A stretch of 64,000 nucleotides of DNA from Hepsetus odoe. Taxonomy: Eukaryota; Chordata; Actinopteri; Characiformes; Hepsetidae. The position numbers and the translations under genes were made by a program. Location of the stretch: NCBI GenBank assembly GCA_017165825.1, contig CM029387.1:7862183-7926182 (forward strand), in the 5' to 3' direction. This document shows, piece by piece, positions 61,431 through 64,000 of this stretch. The number at the start of each line of letters is the position of its first letter. Within the stretch, counting starts at the first letter, position 1. The notes below the pieces were generated by a model. That model worked only from the letters and a program-made list of their open reading frames with translations, was not told the DNA's origin and did not search any database.

Positions 61431-62543
61431 GTTTTTAATCAGTCACACTGTGAGGAGTTCAACTGAGTCATTTCGTTTGTGAGGCACCTCTGATATTACA
61501 GATGCATTGCTGCATTTGGGAAAAGATCCGAAGACAAACTGTTCCCTGGAAATGAGGAAAAGGATACTGAAGTCACGTTAGCTTTACTGCTTTTCTCAAA
61601 AACACATACACTGGCTCACCTTGCAAACTGGTTAACTTCTGCAAACATGAATCCTATTGTAAAACATGTGCTCTTTAGACACCAGTGACTCATTGCAGAG
61701 CTATAAGACAGCAGAACCTTCTTTTCTTTCTGTAAATGTTTCCCATCCAAAATGTGTATGACTCACCCATCCATTCACAGTACAGAAGTCAAACACGAGC
61801 ATACCTGCAATACTGGCTTGGCCGGCCTCCACATACCCTTACACAAAAGTTTAAGCCTGGGAAAAAAATCTTGTGCTCATCTTCACTGTGCCTCTGGCCA
61901 TCACTGTCCTACAGCATACTCCGATTCTAATTTGTTGTGATAGAACACACCCAGAATGAAGGAACTGAACTCGGCGTGATAAACACAGTTGGAACGGAAT
62001 TCATTTTTAATGGAAAAGTACAATAGTCAAAAGTGTTTACTTATAAAATGTGGTGTTTGAATTCTGTATAAATCTGCAGTGTGGGCAGCTTTACAGTAAA
62101 AATGAGAAAATAACTGTATCTTCATTGGTGCTTTTGGATGCTATACGGAGATACATATTGACGCATCTGGCCAGGTCATCTTGACTTAGAGTGCAAAACT
62201 TTTCTGCCTTACACAAGCATCCAGTTCTGCGATAGCCTCCAACTCACAAAAAGTACAGTGTTTCTACATTCCTGTCAGCTTGGACGCAGGGTTTAGTAAT
62301 GCAGTCAATATTTCAGGACAAGACAGAGGGCAAGGAAAGGTAACAATGGCCAGAGTTAGTGACTACTTTTTCTTATTTTATATACCCCTTTACCTGCATA
62401 CTTACAACTCTAATTTCATATTAAACATGTTCTTCCAAAGAGTTGGTCAGGAAAAGAGTCCTAGCTAATTCTGATAACAATTAGCATTGTACACCCACTT
62501 GCCTCAAGCTACATAATTTTGATAAATACTCATAAATAATATA

Positions 62544-63354
62544 TACAGTACTGTGCAAAAGTTTTAGGCAAGTTTTAGTTTTAGGTGAAAAAAATGCTGT
62601 GAACAAAGAATGCTTTCAAAAATGGAAGTGTTAATAATTTATTTTCATCAATCAACAAAATGCAGTGAATGAACAAAAGAGAAATCTAAATCAAAATTTG
62701 GTGTGACCATCCATTTTCTGCCGCTTGTCCCAAACAGGGTCGCGGGGGGTACTGAAGTCCAACCCAGCGCACACAGGGCGAAGGACAGGGGACAGACCCT
62801 GGACAGGTCGCCAGCCCATCACAGGGAGGAGCAAGACGGGGACGGCACCTTGCTCAAGGGTACCTCAGGGCAACCTATTGGGAAGGGGTTCGAACCCCTG
62901 ATCCTCCAATCATGTGGCCAATGCCCTAACCACTAGGCCACCACTGCCCCGGTGTGACCACCCTTTGCCTTCAAAACAGCATCAATTCTTCTAGGTACAC
63001 CTGCACACAGTTTTTAAGGAACTCGGCTGGTAGGTTGTTCCAAACATGACTGTGTTTTAACCTATGTGTGACATTGATGATCATCAGCACCTGTTTGGTA
63101 AAACTGGTTGATCATACACCGACTATAATCCTACAGATTCCCTGACTTTGTGCAAGTGTGCCTAGAAGAACTGATGCTGGTTTGAAGGCAAAAGGTAGTA
63201 ACACCAAATATTGATTTGATTTAGATTTTTCTTTTGTTCGCTCCCTTTGCATTTTGTAAATTGCTCAAAATGAACAATCATTATTTATATTTCTGAAAGC
63301 ATTCTTTGTTTACAGCATTTTTTCACACCTGCCTAACACCTTTGCACAGTACTA
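62544..63354. mobile_element. Foldback Tc1/mariner-like MITE interrupted by a SINE
   Basis: Ends TACAGTACTGTGCAAAAG and, inverted, CTTTGCACAGTACTA, set in TATATA (a TA-type target). The arms are long inverted repeats: AAAAAATGCTGTGAACAAAG / CTTTGTTTACAGCATTTTTT, AGAAATCTAAATC / GATTTAGATTTTTCTTTTGT, and TTTGCCTTCAAAACAGCATC / GATGCTGGTTTGAAGGCAAA. The centre lies near 63090-63115. No transposase frame. The 251-bp SINE and its duplication raise the length from about 560 to 811 bp. Confidence 0.88.
62710..62950 (-). mobile_element. Full-length SINE nested in the MITE
   Basis: A perfect 10-bp direct repeat GGTGTGACCA flanks it (62700-62709 and 62951-62960) and defines both ends. On the minus strand it starts GGGGCAGTGGTGGCCTAGTGG, has B box GGGTTCGAACCCC, GGCGACCTGTCCAGG, and ends GGGACAAGCGGCAGAAAATGGA. 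This fixes the family length at about 241 bp and shows that the SINE inserted after the MITE. Confidence 0.95.
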
Positions 63355-64000
63355 TATATATGTGGTTTCTCATTCTCTATTAATTGTTTTTCTATATTAA
63401 GTCTTTTGACAGCCTAGCTTGCAACAACAGTAGCAGAAGTCTAAAGGTCTGAATTTTATCTGCTTTTTAGCAGTTTTTCATTAAGTGTCAGGAACTACAA
63501 TGGAGATTATGTAACAGCTTGAGGTGTGATGATTTAGACATGCAGTTTATACAACTAAAGTAAAGCACACCAATCATCCTGGCTGACCTACTATATTGGG
63601 AGTATGCAGAAACCAAGTTCTTTTTTGCAAAAGTATTAGGTGTAAGGTGGTTCTGCAGTGAAACATGCCTCTCGCTTCACTCAGGGTTAAGGCAAGTGCA
63701 GAAGCTGGTTACGTTGACAGGACAAGACATGATGTACTGATTCCAGCTGGTCAAACACAGCAAAAGCATGTAGAGCTGACAGGAGACAGGAGTTTGCCAG
63801 CAGAGCCATGCCAGTGGCTCTTTCTGGAACATTCCAGGCTTTAGAGGAAGAGTGCATGTGTGCCTGTTGGAGCAGTGAGCAGGTGAGGCTGATGTGATGA
63901 CGAAGAGCATGTGACTGAAAACAGGTGTGTTTATGTGTGTGTGTGCTGATGAAACTTTCTTGTTTCAACAGTGTTTCTGAGGAATCAGATGAATTGCTTT
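63355..64000. other. Right edge, nothing supported
   Basis: No exon or repeat family that I can name before the window ends. Confidence 0.6.

Larger units (their letters stand above)
59598..62543. other. Gene-free stretch
   Basis: AT-rich, no supported exon. It contains the CA microsatellite at 60980-61021 and the interspersed repeat at about 61315-61430. Confidence 0.6.

Overview
The window looks like teleost fish genomic DNA, probably from an otophysan-type genome (the lineage is an inference). Evidence is an intron-rich vertebrate gene with GT-AG splice sites, AT-rich non-coding DNA, long CA/AG/GATA microsatellites, several tRNA-derived SINE families, and hAT-like and Tc1/mariner-like MITEs. 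There are no bacterial operons, CRISPR arrays or intact transposase genes.

The first 17 kb hold one complete, intact protein-coding gene on the + strand: the medium (mu) subunit of the clathrin adaptor AP-1, best matched to ap1m1. Twelve coding exons (43-84, 2267-2423, 3185-3252, 3485-3615, 3829-3976, 4658-4784, 6352-6494, 6783-6854, 7061-7219, 7763-7888, 15754-15829, 16919-16941) join in frame into 423 codons plus TAG, the length of the human protein. Intron 2 carries a hAT-type MITE with a perfect 8-bp target duplication. Intron 6 carries two diverged copies of an old repeat. The 7.9-kb intron 10 contains a SINE, a tandem duplication and microsatellites. Candidate poly(A) signals lie at 17177 and 18668.

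From about 18.7 to 23.7 kb the sequence is intergenic with SINEs. At 23.81-24.0 kb there is a sharp CpG-rich patch with an RFX X-box-like motif and a CRE, the best promoter candidate outside ap1m1. About 0.7 kb downstream, two short blocks (24720-24804 and 24889-25076) can be spliced in frame into a 90-codon peptide that I do not recognise. It may be a small gene, the 5' end of a larger gene, or chance.

From 25 to 64 kb I find no convincing coding exons. The region holds a trimeric SINE cluster (25.86-26.46 kb), a LINE reverse-transcriptase C-terminal fragment (30.87-31.41 kb), a SINE with an L2-type GGATA stem-loop tail (34.2 kb), a second CpG-rich patch with a CCAAT box (37.5-37.8 kb), a young truncated retro-insertion with a 13-bp target duplication (40.5 kb), a 130-bp sequence duplicated identically at 36.37 and 52.14 kb next to AG repeats, a Bkm-like GATA/GACA array (53 kb), a three-site GATA cluster (58.8 kb), and a foldback Tc1/mariner-like MITE with a SINE nested in it (62.5-63.35 kb).

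I see no previously undescribed multigene system. The most useful leads are the CpG-rich patch with its possible small CDS, the identical 130-bp duplication, and the cleanly datable nested insertions.
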